A DNA stretch of 6,887 nucleotides from Bradyrhizobiaceae bacterium. GTDB lineage: Bacteria > Pseudomonadota > Alphaproteobacteria > Rhizobiales > Xanthobacteraceae. The stretch spans positions 1 to 6,887 of the forward strand of contig JAEULX010000235.1 in NCBI GenBank assembly GCA_016793685.1. The letters run 5' to 3'. Position 1 is the first letter of the stretch, and each line of letters opens with the position of its first letter. The position numbers and the translations under genes were made by a program. Positions 6,701 to 6,887 of this stretch are shown here, piece by piece. The notes under the pieces were generated by a model. It saw only the letters and a list, made by a program, of their open reading frames with translations. It searched no databases and was not told the DNA's origin.

Positions 6701-6887
6701 AACCCGTCCCCGGCGTCACCGAAGGCGGCCGCCTCTATGTTCGCGGGCCCAACGTCATGGTCGGGTATCTGCGGGTGGAGAATCCCGGCGTGATCGAGCC
6801 CCCGGTCGACGGCTGGCACGACACCGGCGACATCGTCAGCATCGACGCGCAGGGATTCGTCACGATCAAGGGCCGGGTGAAGCGCTT
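3799..6887 (+). CDS. LplT-like MFS transporter / PlsC acyltransferase / acyl-ACP synthetase fusion (Aas-type), 3' end missing
   Basis: The frame is open to the right edge, 1,029 complete codons. It starts at ATG 3799, 6 nt after GAGG (3789-3792). Residues 1 to about 420 are an LplT-like major facilitator with roughly 11-12 hydrophobic helices, the SAFNDN motif (21-26), ADRFDK (73-78) and FGPIKYGILP (122-131). Residues about 430-620 are a PlsC acyltransferase with NHVSFLD (catalytic H459, D464) and FPEGR (526-530). From about 630 an ANL adenylation domain follows: TSGSEGVPKG phosphate loop (796-805), GYGVTE (933-938), HDTGD (1007-1011) and GRVKR hinge (1025-1029). In E. coli, LplT flips lysophosphatidylethanolamine inward and Aas activates fatty acid onto bound ACP and re-acylates the lipid; here all three steps lie in one inner-membrane protein. 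About 100 residues, including the expected catalytic lysine, lie outside the window. All visible motifs are intact. Confidence 0.93.
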   Translation, partial: MFSHLMLTRRFAPLFWCQFFSAFNDNFLKTSLIFLILFKMSGPESGSESLITLAGAVFIFPYFILSALGGEAADRFDKAIIAQRLKLVEIGVALLAVLGFWLHSVPLLFVALFFFGVIAALFGPIKYGILPDHLAQSELPAGNALVEGATFIAILLGTIVGGLAARGGGDPASFAGLMIGFAVMCWVAARFIPRTGEGAPDLAIDRNIARSTIALLRYLRVERRLWWAALVVSWFWLAGAVALSLMPPLIKNGLGAGEEVITVYLAIFSIGIAIGSAFAAWLASGRVVLLPTVLGAVLLAVFCVDLGWWLLGVESREAGRSIADVFSTFRGYHVGFDLAGMAIAGGLFIVPSFTALQAWAGPEHRARVIAANNVLNAAFMVVGGVGVAVVQLYGVTPAALFIVLGVANLIVAVIVFRTLPTNPVRDFLSIVFRAFYRLEVEGMENIAKAGPNAIVALNHVSFLDAPLALSMLDRDPVFAIDSNIAQRWWVKPFLHFTRAMPLDPTKPWGTRTLIRAVQAGETLIIFPEGRLTVTGSLMKVYDGAGLIADKSGAMVVPVRIKGLEQTPFTRLDQAQVRRKFFPKVRVTILEPVQLYVDPELKGKKRRIAAGAALYEVMSDLVFRTTSTDRTIPQAMIAAAEAHGMGWIAVEDPVAGPLPYRRLLIGASVLGRKLLAFAAEGQAIGVLLPNANGAAVTILALMSAGRVPAMLNFSAGPTNVGAACRAAGINTVITSRAFVEKGRLEKLIDALSPSYRIVYLEDVRATITFGDKMRGMRDLKLPLVPRKPDDPAAILFTSGSEGVPKGVVLSHRNILANTAQAEARIDFGRRDTVFNVLPVFHSFGLTVGLILPLVHGVRVYLYPSPLHYRIVPEMIYGTNATILFGTDTFLAGYARSANEYDFRSLRYILSGAEPVKESTRRIYMEKFGIRILEGYGVTEAAPVISLNTPMFNKFGTVGRLMPGMEARLEPVPGVTEGGRLYVRGPNVMVGYLRVENPGVIEPPVDGWHDTGDIVSIDAQGFVTIKGRVKR

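Noticed and set aside
6193..6819. 208-residue minus-strand open frame
   Set aside because: Antisense shadow of the adenylation domain, whose plus-strand motifs are intact.

Overview
The window looks like a chromosomal segment from a GC-rich alphaproteobacterium, most likely Hyphomicrobiales of the Bradyrhizobium/Rhodopseudomonas/Xanthobacteraceae type. This rests on a DUF3551-type small cysteine protein, a small zinc-ribbon protein of a kind I associate with these bacteria, Irr-box-like palindromes ahead of an iron gene, palindromic intergenic elements, and strong G/C preference at third codon positions. All confidently called genes are on the + strand.

Layout. (1) 1-222: 3' part of a DUF3551-like small exported protein, cut by the left edge. 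(2) 223-467: a GC-rich hairpin followed abruptly by an AT-rich control region (72% A+T over 351-450) with two TAGAA-N3-TTCTA-like palindromes, candidate Irr boxes. (3) 468-2730: a tight two-gene operon, an EfeM/imelysin-type (M75) periplasmic protein followed 4 nt later by a di-heme cytochrome c peroxidase-like protein with an unusual C-terminal helical extension. (4) 2731-3177: a long intergenic stretch with palindromes and a 23-bp tandem duplication. (5) 3178-3402: a 74-residue zinc-ribbon protein. (6) 3403-3798: intergenic, with a strong hairpin, a palindromic element related in sequence to one in (4), and a possible convergent small ORF. (7) 3799 to the right edge: a very large LplT-like transporter / PlsC acyltransferase / acyl-ACP synthetase fusion, about 1,029 residues visible, its C-terminus outside the window.

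How the parts work together. Region (3) reads as a periplasmic iron-handling module. In EfeUOB an M75 protein works with a DyP-type haem peroxidase (EfeB); here the peroxidase slot is taken by a c-type di-haem protein, and no permease is visible. The upstream palindromes fit iron control through Irr. The fusion gene in (7) is a self-contained lysophospholipid salvage enzyme: it would flip lysophospholipid inward, activate a fatty acid and re-acylate the lipid. It seems functionally separate from the iron operon.

The most interesting material is the M75/di-haem peroxidase pair with its helical extension and the paired Irr-like sites. No mobile element, CRISPR array, tRNA or rRNA was recognised.
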